From Sphingobacteriales bacterium (GTDB taxonomy: Bacteria > Bacteroidota > Bacteroidia > Chitinophagales > UBA2359), in contig JADJJT010000001.1 of NCBI GenBank assembly GCA_016706405.1, positions 372,001-436,000 on the forward strand: a stretch of DNA of 64,000 nucleotides. The letters run 5' to 3'. A program made the position numbers and the translations under genes. Below the pieces are notes generated by a model that saw nothing but the letters and a program-made list of their open reading frames with translations, made no database searches and was not told where the DNA came from. Shown here one piece after another: positions 18,550 to 28,100 of the stretch (positions within the stretch are counted from its first letter, which is position 1; each line of letters begins with the position of its first letter).

Positions 18550-19051
18550 TAAAGATAGCGAGCAAAAATGGTTTGGTGGCGTTTTGGGTGGCCATGTTGG
18601 TATTGAGGGAGACAGCAACAAAATTGTAAACTTTTTGCCAAGTGGAGAATTTCATTGGTTTGCCAAAAAAAACAATAGGCATAGCAGGTATGCGGTTCAT
18701 GCTGCCGACAATTTTTATGCAATTTTTGGCGGCAACCCCGATAGTGTAAAAAAGGCGGTTGTTTATATTCCGGTAACCATACAACAAAGGCAAAAGTTTG
18801 ACAGTCTAACAACAGCTTACTTAAAGCAAACGCCTTACGATTATGCTTTTTTTGGAATGCGTTGTGGTGCGGCCACGCACGACATTTTAGGTCAGTTAAA
18901 CATTTTACCCAATTACAGTTACAGCAAGACTTACAAAAAAATATTTTACCCAAAAAAGCTGAGAAAACGGCTGTTTAAAAAGGCAACGGCAAATGGCTGG
19001 ACGATTATAAGGCAAAATGGCTCAACTAAAAGAAAATGGGAAAAAGACTAA
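18550..19051 (+). pseudogene. C-terminal remnant of a conserved protein, cut at its 5' end by the IS
   Basis: The reading frame is open from the first base after the IS (KDSEQKWFGGVLGGHVGIEGD...) to the stop at 19049, with no start codon of its own before a weak internal TTG. The 166 remaining residues contain GEFHWFAKKNNRHSRY, VVYIPVTIQQRQKFDSL and PYDYAFFGMRCGAATHDIL, a pattern I recognise only as a conserved Bacteroidota protein without a name. The 5' part is not on the other side of the IS, where the dispersed repeat lies instead, so it was deleted or moved. Confidence 0.75.
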
Positions 19052-19094
19052 CAGAAAAATTTTTTCATCCGGTTTGTTATACTTTGTAGGCAAA

Positions 19095-19772
19095 CTACGG
19101 CAAAAGAGATCCCAAATAATTCTTAGAAATAAATATTTCTGTATTTCTAACAACTAAACTTTTTTGGTTGAATTTTTCTATTTTGGCTTTATTTACTATA
19201 TACGCCCGGTGTACCTGCACAAAGTTGCTGTCAGATAGTTCTTCTAATACTTGCTTAACGGTAGATCGCTGTTTGTATATTTTTTTATCGGTGTAAAACA
19301 GCAAATAATTCCCGTTTGACTCTATATAGTTAATTTCATCGGTGGAGAGTTCTACATTGTATTCTCCGTCTTTAACTAAAATTTTTGGAATATGTTTTTT
19401 GCCCGACTGTTTGAAGGCAATTTCTACTGAAGTAATCAAATCTAAGTTTTTGAACGGTTTAGTCAGATAAGAATAAGGTGTAGTGGCAACAGCTTTGCCT
19501 CTTACTTGAGGGTTGTCGTAGGCCGTTAAATAAATAAACGGAACAGACAATTTATTACTTATATGCTGCCCAAGCGATATTCCATCTTGTTCATTTTCGC
19601 CGAGGTTGATGTCGAGAATGGCAAGGTCAACAATTTCTTTTTTCAGGATTTCCAAAGCTTCGTGGGCATTTTTTGCCTCTAAAACCTTGTAATTATTCTC
19701 TGTCAATGCTTTTTTAGAAAGCCGTCTATTGAGAAAGTCATCTTCTACCAATAAAATTACTTTTTGTTCCAT
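19095..19772 (-). CDS. LytTR-type two-component response regulator
   Basis: 225 aa. The receiver domain (1-120) has the acidic pair at Asp11-Asp12, the phosphoacceptor Asp54 in LAILDINLGEN, and the conserved Lys in YLTKPFKNLDL. The C-terminal LytTR DNA-binding domain (about 130-225) includes EINYIESNGNYLLFYTDKK and FVQVHRAYIVNKAKIE. LytTR domains bind pairs of short direct repeats about two helical turns apart. Such pairs are present upstream of this operon (21551-21580) and of the next gene (22661-22690). It lies 12 bp after the histidine kinase gene on the same strand, so the two are partners. Confidence 0.93.
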   Translation of the reverse strand: MEQKVILLVEDDFLNRRLSKKALTENNYKVLEAKNAHEALEILKKEIVDLAILDINLGENEQDGISLGQHISNKLSVPFIYLTAYDNPQVRGKAVATTPYSYLTKPFKNLDLITSVEIAFKQSGKKHIPKILVKDGEYNVELSTDEINYIESNGNYLLFYTDKKIYKQRSTVKQVLEELSDSNFVQVHRAYIVNKAKIEKFNQKSLVVRNTEIFISKNYLGSLLP

Positions 19773-19784
19773 CTTTATTTGTAA

Positions 19785-21494
19785 TTATTTAAAACATATA
19801 GTAAGTTCAAAACCGTTATTGCGTTTGGCTTCTACATTTCCACCTAATTGGTCAATCAGTCCTTTGATGATTTCTAAGCCCAACCCCTTTTCATTTACTT
19901 TATAAAAATCAAAACCAACTCCGTTATCTGCATAATATATTTGGTTTCCCGTTTCGTTTTTGGTTATTTCAATGCTAATAATTCCGATTTTTTGTTTTTC
20001 GAAGGCGTATTTCATACTATTGCTTACAAGTTCTGTAATTATTAAACCGATAGGCAAGGCTTTTTCTATAGAGATTGTTTCTATCTCGCATTTTACGTGA
20101 AGACTGACCTTCTTTTTGATGTTGTCGTATGAATCTTTAACTAATTCGGCAAGTTCGGAAATGTATATTTTCAAATCCACATCATTTACATTGTCTGTAA
20201 CACTCAACTTTTTATGAAGCAAGGCCATTGAATGGATACGGTTCTGGTTTCCACGGATAAGCTCTTCTATATTGTTAAAATCGGCTGATTCCTTCTGAAT
20301 TTCAAGAATACTGATGACGTGCTGTAGGTTATTTTTTACCCTATGCTGAAACTCAGATAAAAGTACTTGTTTTTGTTCCAATGTTTTAGAAAGTTCTGCC
20401 AATTGTGTTCTTATAACTTTGTTTTGTTCGTTAATTTGTCTGTTTTTTATGATTATTAAAACCGAGGCCACAGCAATTACGGCAAGCAAACTGCCTATAA
20501 AAATCAACTGTTGCTCTTTGTTTCTAATAATTGCTTCATTTTTGTCATTTTGGTACTGCTCCTCTAATTTTTTTGTTTTTACTTTCTCGTTTTCCCCTGC
20601 CCACTGTTGGTAACAATCTACATGTTGTTTTAAGTTATAATAAGACGAGTCTTTATTGCCCAAGGCTTCATATATTTTTGATCTTATTTTAAAAAAACTG
20701 CTATTATAGCTTAGGTTCGACGTTTTAAATACAATAGATGAGTCGCTATATTGCAATGCTTTATTAGTATTTCCCATTTTCAAATAGGTTTGGGCAATAT
20801 TGTTGTAATAAACAAATATAGAGAGGGTATCGCCATTTTTCTTTTCTAAATTTAATAATTTTAAATAGTATCCTAACGTCTCTATATAATTCTTATCGCT
20901 GCTTGCCGCTGCCCCCAGCAAGAGGTACGAATCGGCCAAGTCTTTTTCGTTGCCGTATTTTTGGGCAAACACATTTGCTTTTTTTGCATAATACAGCATA
21001 GAATCAAGGTTGTTTGTGAACCGGTAATACGAGCTTATTCTGATGCAGTAAGTACTGTAAATACTTTCCAAATTATGCTCTTCATATACCTTGTAAGCTT
21101 TTTTTAAATAGTCGCGTGTCAATTCTAAATTATCAGATTTTTCGTAGCATAAGGCCATCAGCAAATAAACATGGTAAGAAAGGGAATACAAACGCGCCGC
21201 CTCAACTTCATCTATCATGTCTATCAATATTTTAAGTGACTCTGCCGGCGACTCCTCCTGCCTATCAATTATAAGTGCTTGCCGGTATTTTAGCTCTAAT
21301 AATTGCGCTTTTTGCTCTCCGGTTTTTTGCAGGGCTAACTGTTTGTATAAACTGTCGGTTTTCCTTTGGGCAGTAGTTAATTGACGGCTTTGAATCAAAC
21401 TGTCTATTACCTGTATTTCCTTCTCTGCAGCAAAATCCTGCGCTATTGCAAAATAGCTCAAAGCCAGCAAAGATATAAGAAACAAACACCTCAT
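19785..21494 (-). CDS. Sensor histidine kinase, TPR plus HisKA_2/HATPase
   Basis: 569 aa. Signal-like N-terminus (MRCLFLISLLALSYFAIAQ), then tetratricopeptide repeats over about 60-310 in the periplasm, one membrane helix (about 327-347), a coiled linker, the H-box FQHRVKNNLQHVISIL (His about 384, HisKA_2 type) and an ATPase domain with ITELVSNSMKYAFE and the glycine boxes NGVGFDF and GLGLEIIKGL. The layout is common in Bacteroidota kinases that pair with LytTR regulators. The signal is unknown. It is the first gene of the operon with the LytTR regulator, and a direct-repeat operator candidate lies 57-86 bp upstream. Confidence 0.93.
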   Translation of the reverse strand: MRCLFLISLLALSYFAIAQDFAAEKEIQVIDSLIQSRQLTTAQRKTDSLYKQLALQKTGEQKAQLLELKYRQALIIDRQEESPAESLKILIDMIDEVEAARLYSLSYHVYLLMALCYEKSDNLELTRDYLKKAYKVYEEHNLESIYSTYCIRISSYYRFTNNLDSMLYYAKKANVFAQKYGNEKDLADSYLLLGAAASSDKNYIETLGYYLKLLNLEKKNGDTLSIFVYYNNIAQTYLKMGNTNKALQYSDSSIVFKTSNLSYNSSFFKIRSKIYEALGNKDSSYYNLKQHVDCYQQWAGENEKVKTKKLEEQYQNDKNEAIIRNKEQQLIFIGSLLAVIAVASVLIIIKNRQINEQNKVIRTQLAELSKTLEQKQVLLSEFQHRVKNNLQHVISILEIQKESADFNNIEELIRGNQNRIHSMALLHKKLSVTDNVNDVDLKIYISELAELVKDSYDNIKKKVSLHVKCEIETISIEKALPIGLIITELVSNSMKYAFEKQKIGIISIEITKNETGNQIYYADNGVGFDFYKVNEKGLGLEIIKGLIDQLGGNVEAKRNNGFELTICFK

Positions 21495-21550
21495 AAATAA
21501 CTAAACGAATAAGCCTCAAAATTATAAAATTAAGTATATTGGCTGGTAAT

Positions 21551-21580
21551 TGTAGGGATAAAAACCCATTTTGAGGGATA
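21551..21580. promoter_or_regulatory. Predicted LytTR operator: direct repeat with 20-bp period
   Basis: TGTAGGGATA (21551-21560) and TTGAGGGATA (21571-21580) are spaced exactly 20 bp apart, start to start, with spacer AAAACCCATT. The pair lies 57-86 bp upstream of the kinase start codon at 21494. The same half-site with the same period occurs at 22661-22690 upstream of the crystallin gene. The assignment to the adjacent LytTR regulator is inference. Confidence 0.6.
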
Positions 21581-21587
21581 TAAAATA

Positions 21588-21624
21588 AAAAAACTTTCAG
21601 GTTTTAACGCTGAAAGTTTTTTTT
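21588..21624 (-). terminator. Intrinsic terminator for the beta/gamma-crystallin gene
   Basis: AAAAAACTTTCAG (21588-21600) pairs with CTGAAAGTTTTTT (from 21610) across a 9-nt loop. Both ends are A/T runs, so it could work in both directions. It lies 65 bp past the stop of the gene at 21689-22555 and just upstream of the kinase operon's operator. Confidence 0.8.
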
Positions 21625-21688
21625 GTTGTACTATTAAAAAATGCAACCTACTCCTTACATTTTATTGTAACATGTTTATTAACTGCTA

Positions 21689-22555
21689 TTATTTTCTTTC
21701 TACTCTAATTGATGAGGTAAAGTCATTGAAGTTTAAATTCTCAAGGGTGGGTGTGTCGGCGGTCAATACAAGCGGGGTTCCGGTAAACCTCCAATCGGCA
21801 AAAAGTGTAACTTTATACCCATTTAAAATTTTAACCGAACTGATGAGGTCATTAAATTCAGTCTCCGTAATATCGTAATCGCCTAAGCCAAAAGATTTTA
21901 CTTTTCCGCCGTAGTTAATATGCTCGTAAACATTAAGTATATTGGTGCCACCTGTGCGACCTTGGGTTGGGGCAGTTGGAACAGTTGGGGCAATTTCTCT
22001 GCCGTTTACTTCTACCCGTATTCCGGAAATATTATTTTGGTTAGCGCAATCATCAAATTGAACCACTACAATACGGTTGTCGCCACGTACAACTTTATCT
22101 TTAAGGTTATGCGAAGAGAACTTTGCACCTTTGCCCACTAAATCTGAATTTGGGTCGAAAGTACCACCTAAAAAACTTTGATTAAAAAGATAAATCCTTG
22201 CTCCGTCATCGGCATTGTCGTAAGATACTTTAAAGTCTGTAACCATAGTATTTGCCGGAATATTAACATTGATTTCGAAATACGTAAAATCAACCTCCTG
22301 CTTGCATTTTACGGTAGAGCTTCTGCTCATAGACACATACCCGTTTTGGTCTAATGGCGCTGTTTTCCAACCGGCGTCAGTTGAGGCAGGAATAGTAGCC
22401 AACCTGTAAGCTTCAGGGTTTCCATTAAAGCTACTGTTAAAAGGTATAACGCCTTCGCTCCCTTCGTGTATGCGCCATGTTCCTACGGTTTGGGCATTGC
22501 TTGTTAATGCACCGAAAAAAATAAACGAAATTAAAAAAAATGTTGATAGTTTCAT
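21689..22555 (-). CDS. Secreted protein with C-terminal beta/gamma-crystallin domain
   Basis: 288 aa with a signal peptide (1-21, ending SNAQT). The middle part (about 25-190) looks like a beta-rich jelly-roll. The C-terminal 85 residues form two Greek-key motifs of a beta/gamma-crystallin: VYEHINYGGKVKSFGLGDYD with NDLISS, and VTLFADWRFTGTPLVL with NDFTSS. Both N-D-x-x-S-S elements are the canonical calcium-binding motif of microbial crystallins, so it probably binds two calcium ions outside the cell. An upstream 20-bp-period direct repeat matches that of the neighbouring LytTR operon, so this gene is a likely target of the system. Confidence 0.85.
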   Translation of the reverse strand: MKLSTFFLISFIFFGALTSNAQTVGTWRIHEGSEGVIPFNSSFNGNPEAYRLATIPASTDAGWKTAPLDQNGYVSMSRSSTVKCKQEVDFTYFEINVNIPANTMVTDFKVSYDNADDGARIYLFNQSFLGGTFDPNSDLVGKGAKFSSHNLKDKVVRGDNRIVVVQFDDCANQNNISGIRVEVNGREIAPTVPTAPTQGRTGGTNILNVYEHINYGGKVKSFGLGDYDITETEFNDLISSVKILNGYKVTLFADWRFTGTPLVLTADTPTLENLNFNDFTSSIRVERK

Positions 22556-22660
22556 TACGTTATGTAAGTGAATATAATTTTATGCCTACTCTATAATAGC
22601 ATTTTCGGCTTCCTGCGTTTGTAGGCACAAAGAAACCACGCTATTTTTTAAGGCTAAAAT

Positions 22661-22690
22661 TTTAGGGATAAAATGCCAATTTTAGGGATA
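22661..22690. promoter_or_regulatory. Predicted LytTR operator upstream of the crystallin gene
   Basis: Two identical half-sites TTTAGGGATA at 22661-22670 and 22681-22690, period exactly 20 bp, spacer AAATGCCAAT. The position is 106-135 bp upstream of the crystallin start codon. The half-sites differ from the pair at 21551-21580 by one or two bases each. Confidence 0.6.
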
Positions 22691-22817
22691 GAAAGTAAAA
22701 ACCAAAGGAATTTTTCTTTTTTTATCCGGAAAAAATTAAGGAGACCATTTTAGAATCTTATTCATCCGGATTTTATTAATCTCCCGCAAAATAATCCGGC
22801 ATTTAAAACGTATTTCC

Positions 22818-22825
22818 TAAATTTG
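22818..22825 (+). promoter_or_regulatory. Possible Bacteroidota -7 box (TAAATTTG) for the SLOG gene
   Basis: It matches the TAnnTTTG consensus and lies 103 bp before the start codon at 22928. No clear TTTG -33 box was found at the expected spacing, so the call is weak. Confidence 0.35.
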
Positions 22826-22927
22826 TCGAATATTAAGGGTTTTAAATAAACTGCCGTTGGTGGTACAATAATATTTTGCCAAACATAAACCTAAACAACC
22901 CGGCAAACCCGCCCCCCTTTGCGTTTT

Positions 22928-23590
22928 ATGCCCCCTGCAATTAATACCAAACCCACGCCCTTAGTAATTGGCATAACAGGGCATCGCGATTTAGTTGAAA
23001 ACGATATACCAGCACTTGCAAATGCCTTTAAGCGCCTTGTTTTGCACTTGCAGGCAGCCAATAATAATGCGCCTGTAACAATACTTAGTTCGCTTGCCGC
23101 AGGTGCCGACCTCCTCGCTGCAAAAATGGCAATGTCTATGAAAATGGAGGTAATTGCCCCCCTGCCCTTACCCGTAGAAGATTACCTCAACGATTTCGAT
23201 ACCGAAAAAGATAAGGCAGATTTTTTAGAAGTGCTTAACCGCTGCAAGGCCCATTTTGTAGCAGAAGAGGTTTTGCCACCCCAAAATACAAACGGCAAAC
23301 CTATAACAGCCCGCGATTTAGCCTATTTTTCGGCAGCGTTTTATGTGGTTGCAAATGCAAATATATTAGTGGCTTTCTGGAACGGAGAAGACAACGACTA
23401 TTTAGCCGGAACGGCAAAAACCATTAAAATGATGATAGAAAAATATGTGCCCGTCAAACAAATAATACCAAATAATGAACCGTTTGCCCCCGAAATATCC
23501 GGATTTGTTTACCACATTAGCACACCACGTAAAAAAAGCAAAGTACTTACCCTGCCCGCATTCTCCATTATAAAACTATCTAATAGATAA
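22928..23590 (+). CDS. SLOG-superfamily (LOG/DprA-like Rossmann) protein
   Basis: 220 aa. The N-terminal strand and loop GITGHRDL (about 12-19) followed by VTILSSLAAGADLLAAKMAM (about 49-68) are typical of SLOG proteins, Rossmann folds thought to bind or process nucleotide-derived ligands in conflict systems. The segment YFSAAFYVVANANILVAFWNGE with a downstream GTAKTIKMM completes the sheet. The ATG at 22928 is preferred over the TTG nine bases upstream. It precedes a patatin gene by 346 bp on the same strand. I infer that it may sense or generate a signal for the two genes downstream, but the long gap with hairpins weakens the case for one operon. Confidence 0.75.
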   Translation: MPPAINTKPTPLVIGITGHRDLVENDIPALANAFKRLVLHLQAANNNAPVTILSSLAAGADLLAAKMAMSMKMEVIAPLPLPVEDYLNDFDTEKDKADFLEVLNRCKAHFVAEEVLPPQNTNGKPITARDLAYFSAAFYVVANANILVAFWNGEDNDYLAGTAKTIKMMIEKYVPVKQIIPNNEPFAPEISGFVYHISTPRKKSKVLTLPAFSIIKLSNR

Positions 23591-23738
23591 ATTTCGCTTT
23601 TGGGGCTAACTGGCTGCAAGACAAAACTTAAATTTAATTTGTCAAAATTTTACGACCTTTGCAAGGTAGGGCAGTAAACAAAACCTATATATTATTGAAG
23701 ATATGTGCTTTTTCAAGATTAGTTTATATATTAAACTT

Positions 23739-23775
23739 GCAAATTTTCGCTTCCTGCCCTTGAGCGAAAATTTGC
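23739..23775. repeat. Perfect 13-bp inverted repeat between SLOG and patatin genes
   Basis: GCAAATTTTCGCT (23739-23751) and AGCGAAAATTTGC (23763-23775) with an 11-nt loop. No T-run follows on either strand, so it is not a standard intrinsic terminator. It could be a protein-binding palindrome or an RNA structure. Confidence 0.7.
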
Positions 23776-23804
23776 GCAACTCCGGAAAAATTAACCCACC
23801 CCTG

Positions 23805-23821
23805 CCCCTCCGAAGGAGGGG
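23805..23821 (+). repeat. GC-rich hairpin CCCCTCC-GAA-GGAGGGG
   Basis: A 7-bp stem with a GAA triloop, followed by AATTTAATT. The GC-rich form contrasts with the surrounding AT-rich DNA. It may be a terminator for the SLOG gene or a REP-like intergenic element. Confidence 0.55.
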
Positions 23822-23936
23822 AATTTAATTGCTTCCGGATGCTTTTTACAGCTTGTTGTCTGAAATTCAAATAGTAATAGAACTAAAAACAAACTAAATT
23901 AAATTAAATCGCAACCTATTAACAAGCGCTTAAACC

Positions 23937-25073
23937 ATGAACCACTTACTCGAACGATTAACAAAACCAGGACCCAAACGCATACTAACCATTGATGGCG
24001 GCGGTATAAGAGGGGCATTAGCAGTAGGATTTATCGAAAAATTAGAACTTATGCTGCGCCAGCGATACGGCAAACCCGATTTGCGGCTATGCGAATATTT
24101 CGACTTTATTGGCGGCACAAGCACAGGCGCCATTATTGCCTCTACCTTGTCGCTTGGGTTATCGGCAGCCGAAATTAAAAAATATTACCTCGAGGTTGGC
24201 AGCTATATTTTTGGCATAAAACGAAAAGTAAACAACCTTAAAGACTGGAAATATATTTGGCGAGGGCAGCAATACGACTACCAGCCCTTAGAAAAAACCC
24301 TCAAAGAGGCATTTAACGATATAAAAATTGGCGACCCCCAAATAAAAACCGGATTGTGTATTGTTGCCAAACGTGCCGACACACAAAGCACCTGGCCCAT
24401 AATAAACCACCCCAACGGAAAATTTTACCCCCTAAACAAAGATATTCCCCTTTGGCAGGTAGTTAGGGCAAGCACTGCTGCGCCGGGCTTTTTTCGCCCC
24501 GAAATGATGCAGGTGGGCAACAACGAACCAGCCGTTTTTATAGATGGCGGAATGAGCATGTTTAACAACCCCGCTTTTTTGCTTTTTTTAATTGCCACCC
24601 TTAAAGGTTTTCCGTTTCAATGGCAAACCGGCGACGACAATTTGCTGCTCGTTTCAGTCGGAACAGGCATGTTTTCTACTAAACGAAATATTAAAAAAGC
24701 CTATAACCGAAAGGTTTTGGGAATTTTTAAAGACCTGCCAGCCATTTTTTTAAACGATGCCAACAAACTCAACCAAACGATACTGCAATACATTTCTAAC
24801 TCGCCCACCCCACTCGAAATAGACGGCGAAATGGGCTACCTCGACAACGATTTGCTAACACCCAATCCCGCCCTTCATTACCTTAGGTACAACGTAAAAT
24901 TAGAAAAAGATGCCCTCGAAAGTTTTGGCTTAAACTATCCGGCAAACGAAATTTATAATTTCAGAAAAATAGACAATATAGCAAGCACCTCAGAACTTGC
25001 CAAAATAGGCGAAATTGTGGCAGACAAAACCGTTTTACCCGAACATTTTCCTCCCCATTTCGATATTTATTAA
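23937..25073 (+). CDS. Patatin-like phospholipase (CapV-like)
   Basis: 378 aa. The patatin catalytic parts are all present: oxyanion-hole motif DGGGIRG (20-26), nucleophile elbow GGTSTG with Ser62, and the catalytic Asp in DGGMSMFNNP (about 203). Enzymes of this type cleave acyl chains from phospholipids. In CBASS and other anti-phage systems they act as membrane-destroying effectors when activated. There is no signal peptide, so it acts from the cytoplasm. It lies 35 bp before the DUF4062-STAND gene, so the two are almost certainly co-transcribed. The defence role is inferred from this pairing. Confidence 0.92.
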   Translation: MNHLLERLTKPGPKRILTIDGGGIRGALAVGFIEKLELMLRQRYGKPDLRLCEYFDFIGGTSTGAIIASTLSLGLSAAEIKKYYLEVGSYIFGIKRKVNNLKDWKYIWRGQQYDYQPLEKTLKEAFNDIKIGDPQIKTGLCIVAKRADTQSTWPIINHPNGKFYPLNKDIPLWQVVRASTAAPGFFRPEMMQVGNNEPAVFIDGGMSMFNNPAFLLFLIATLKGFPFQWQTGDDNLLLVSVGTGMFSTKRNIKKAYNRKVLGIFKDLPAIFLNDANKLNQTILQYISNSPTPLEIDGEMGYLDNDLLTPNPALHYLRYNVKLEKDALESFGLNYPANEIYNFRKIDNIASTSELAKIGEIVADKTVLPEHFPPHFDIY

Positions 25074-25108
25074 TTGCAGTTTACAAACAAATTTGCTACC
25101 TTTTTACC

Positions 25109-28100
25109 ATGTCAAAAACAGATGTAAGAGTATTTTTATCCTCTACTTTCCGCGATTTGAAAAACGAGCGCGAAGTTTTGATGAAAAAAATATTTCCGGA
25201 AATTAAAGCCATTTGCCGCGCTAAGGGCATCACCGTAACCGAAGTAGATTTGCGCTGGGGAATTACAGACGAAGAAGCCATTTTGGGCAAAATTGTGCGT
25301 ACCTGTATGGAAGAAATAGACCGTTGCCGCCCCTATTTTATTGGCTTTTTGGGCGGGCGCTACGGCTATATACCCGACTATGTAGAAATAAGCAAAGACG
25401 CCCACCTCTTAGCCGACTACCCATGGATAGAAGATGCCATTTTCGACGAAATGTCTATTACCGAAATGGAGTTTCGCTACGGCGGCCTCGACGACCAGGC
25501 AAAATACCCCAGAACCGAAGCTCTGCGCCCCAATCCTTTGTTTTATTTTAAAAAAACAACCGAAACAAACGAAGATACCCCCCGAATTAACGACCTGCGC
25601 AACGCAATTTTGCAAAAACAAATACCCGTTAAAGAATTTGCCGATGCCGAAGAGTTTGGCAAAATGGTTTACGACGAATTTTTAGCCCTGATTGCACGCG
25701 ATTTTCCGGATGCACAGCAAGAAACCGACCTCGACCGCATAAGGTCGTACCACCGCGCTTTTGCCGAAAGCAGACGCCGCTCGTATATTCCTAATATGCA
25801 ATATATAAAAGCACTTAACGAGTGGGCTAAGCCCGTTAATTTACCGCTTGAACTAAACAAAACTGCATATTCTCAAAACATGGTAGTTCATGCTGTATCG
25901 GGCACCGGAAAATCGGCCTTATTGGCTTTTTGGACAGACCAGTTTCGCCGCCGCAATCCGGATGTTTTAATAGTAGAACATTATGTAGGAATTGGTGCAA
26001 ATACCGAAAGTCAATACGAAGCCATCACCCATTTACTTTCTGAAATAAAACAATATACCCAAATTGAAACCGAAATCCCAAAAAATCCGGGCGAATTAGA
26101 AAGAAGTGTGGCACAATGGCTTGGCTATTTAAAAAACAAACCAACATTATGGGTCTTAGATGGTATTGACCAGTTGTCTGAACATGCCCAACAGCTTGGT
26201 TGGCTGCCCCAATTAATTCCCAATAACATAAAAATACTGCTTTCAACTACCAATACGGCTACCATAGAACAGCTCAACAAGCAAGGCTGGGTGCCACTTG
26301 CCGTACAACCGCTTTCAGAACGCGAGCGCGAGGCACTAACAGTTCGCTACCTCTCGGAATACAGAAAATCATTAAGCCCCGAACTGATAAAAGAAATTGC
26401 TGCCAACGAAAAAACCGCCAGTCCGCTTTTTTTATGTGTTCTTTTAGAAGAGTTACGCCTGCATGGGCAACACGAAAACCTTACCGAAATAATTCAAAAA
26501 CTTTTAAGCAACAACAGTATAGACGATTTGTTTCAAGATGTTTTGCACCGCTTAGAAAATTCGTTTAACGCAAGTGCCATCAAAAAAGTAATGACAAATT
26601 TGTGGGTATCTCGCTACGGTTTAAATGAAGAGGAACTGTCTGAGGTGTGTCAAATTTCCCGGATACGGCTTTCGGGCATTATTTCTGCTTTCGACTACCA
26701 TCTTCACCGCAAAAATGGCATGTTTTCTTTTTTTCATGACTACCTCCGAAACGCAGTGCATAAACGCTACCTCGCCGAACAGGCTGCCGTTACAATGGCA
26801 ACCCGAAACCTTTTACAATTTTTTGAACAAAAACTCCACAATATATTAGCTAACCGTATAAACACAGTTATCCCAACTGAAAGCACTTCTTTAGATTTGC
26901 GCATTTTAAGCGAAACTGGTTGGTTATTGCTTGAACTGCACGAGTATGAGCGTTTGGCGCAGTTTTTAGGTAACCTCCGGATTATGGAAATATTGTGCAT
27001 TCAAAGTGATTATGATTTTATGCGGCTTTGGAGTCATTTAGAGCAAAATAACTTTAAATATTTCGACCATTATGCAAAAAGCTTTAAGGCAGAAGGCGTT
27101 GATATTACTGGCCAAGATAAAGACGGCAGGGCAAAAAGCCTTGAAATACTATTGCTACAACCAGCACTTGCAGACGTACTTCTCCTATTTCTCGAAACGC
27201 TATTAACTCGTAGTTTAGATTACAAATCAATACCTATAATTGAAATACTTTGCTCTTATTATCAACAAACAAATCAACCAAAAAAACTGATTGCGCTCTA
27301 TATCAAATATGCCAGCGTTTTAATTGCTATCTCAGAAATAGAGGAAGCAGAAAAAAACACCAATATGGCTTTTGATTTGCTGACTGAAGAACCCGACTTG
27401 AATTTGTTATTAAACGCCTACACTCGTGCTGGTGATATTGCCCTAAATAAAAACCATTTAACAGCGGCAATGACTGCATTTTCTACAGCCTTTGACCTTG
27501 CCAAGCAGACCAAGAATGAAAAAGACATAGAGATGTGTCGTAAAAATATTGGCTTTGTTCATTATCGTTCAAAACGACACACAGAAGCATTAGATTGTTA
27601 CCAACAAAATTTAGCTTATGCCCAAAGAGTAGGCGATAAGCGCAGTTTAGCCGAAGCACTCGCAAATATTGCCACAATTCAATCTGAAAAAGGGCTTCAA
27701 CAGGCCGCAATTACAAGCAACGAGCAAGTAATAATTATTGCCCAAGAGCTTGGCGCGCCTCATGTAGTAGCACTTTGTAAGGGCAATTTAGCCTCTATAT
27801 ATTATGAAATAGGCCAAACTGAAAAAGCTATCGAATGCCACAACGAAAGCATTAAAATATTAAAGGCATTACAAATGAAAGAACATATTATTATTATGTT
27901 AATTCAGCAATCGTCCTTTATGTTAGGTATGATAGAAGCCGACAGGGAGGCAAACATGGTATTAATTGAAAAAATTGACCAAAACCTATCCGAGGCAGTA
28001 AGATATGCAAACGAAATAAAACGTCCGGATTTTGCTGCCGATGTTGAATATTTGTATTGGAGGGCAAACTTGTTGTTTAACCTTCCGGATGAAGCCGAAA

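Larger units (their letters stand above)
22556..22927. other. 372-bp divergent intergenic region
   Basis: It separates the minus-strand crystallin gene from the plus-strand SLOG gene. It holds the direct repeat at 22661-22690 and a TAAATTTG box at 22818-22825. Two TCCGGA motifs lie between them (22730-22770). No gene is supported. Confidence 0.55.
23591..23936. other. 346-bp spacer with two strong hairpins
   Basis: No gene is supported. It contains a 13-bp perfect hairpin (23739-23775) and a CCCCTCC/GGAGGGG hairpin (23805-23821), both described separately, and two TCCGGA motifs. Confidence 0.6.
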
